Assembly: GCA_910589385.1 (NCBI GenBank)
Contig: CAJUTU010000088.1
Location: forward strand, 1 to 6,277
DNA: 6,277 nt
DNA from: an uncultured Lachnospiraceae bacterium
GTDB lineage: Bacteria; Bacillota; Clostridia; Lachnospirales; Lachnospiraceae
Reading direction: 5' to 3'
The number at the start of each line of letters is the position of its first letter. Positions within the stretch are counted from its first letter, which is position 1. Shown here one piece after another: positions 6,230 to 6,277 of the stretch. The notes under the pieces were generated by a model. That model had not been told where the DNA came from, made no database searches, and was given only the letters and a program-made list of their open reading frames with translations. The position numbers were made by a program, and so were the translations under genes.

Positions 6230-6277
6230 AATCCGTGTAATGGACACTCGTTAATGCCTGATTTTGACTTTATCGAT
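6222..6277. other. Unrelated sequence after the regulator break (possible mobile-element end)
   Basis: From about 6222 to the window end the sequence no longer encodes a receiver domain. It is AT-rich and contains a small inverted pair GTGT/ACAC (6235-6247). An ATG at 6254 opens eight codons (MPDFDFID) that run out of the window, without a good ribosome binding site. This could be the terminal part of an insertion sequence or other joined DNA. I cannot assign an IS family from so little sequence. Confidence 0.3.

Noticed and set aside
6254..6277. Start of a new gene reading MPDFDFID at the window end
   Set aside because: Only eight codons are visible and there is no clear ribosome binding site; it cannot be supported without more sequence.
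1..6277. CRISPR array, tRNA, rRNA, riboswitch or rho-independent terminator
   Set aside because: No repeat-spacer pattern, tRNA-like cloverleaf or GC-rich stem followed by a T run was seen; the intergenic gaps are too short for a riboswitch.

Overview
This window looks like a compact accessory region from a Gram-positive Firmicute, most likely a gut-type Clostridium/Lachnospiraceae relative. The evidence is strong GGAGG ribosome binding sites before nearly every gene, head-to-tail genes on one strand with tiny gaps or overlaps, and protein families typical of that group. The species cannot be named from the sequence. All convincing genes are on the + strand.

Region 1 (1-948) is a low-GC strip of small or damaged genes. 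It holds the possible last codons of an upstream gene, a decayed GNAT acetyltransferase remnant (37-205), an apparently complete P-loop kinase-like protein (210-710), and the shortened remnant of a second, different P-loop kinase-like gene (769-948). That remnant keeps its N-terminus and perhaps its last ten codons. Sampled 60-base lines here are about 28-33% GC, against about 55% in a sampled line of the next region, so the two parts probably have different histories.

Region 2 (995-6096) is a tightly packed operon for two different ABC transporters. A short two-helix membrane protein (995-1171, 58 aa) is followed 1 nt later by an ABC-2-type ATPase (1173-1880). That ATPase overlaps a polytopic permease by 20 nt (1861-3072). 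The permease abuts a MacB/LolD-type ATPase (3073-3734), which overlaps an FtsX/MacB-type permease by 8 nt (3727-6096). This pairing of an ABC-2-like exporter with an FtsX-type module resembles the plan of the Bacillus Ytr operon and of peptide-antibiotic sensing or resistance loci. The second ATPase is interrupted by a one-base frame change at an A6 run, directly before a TAG stop and between its Walker A motif and Q-loop. It is either broken (mutation or assembly error) or made by slippage.

Region 3 (6097-6277) begins a response-regulator gene 19 nt after the permease. It loses similarity after about 36 codons, stops at 6229 and runs into unrelated AT-rich sequence. This suggests a mobile-element insertion or other rearrangement that cut off the regulator and any sensor kinase.

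Read as a system, the operon probably encoded a two-transporter envelope-stress, antimicrobial-peptide or lantibiotic defence/export unit once controlled by a two-component system. Three genes are visibly damaged (second kinase, second ATPase, regulator) and the GNAT gene is a relic, so this copy may be decaying.
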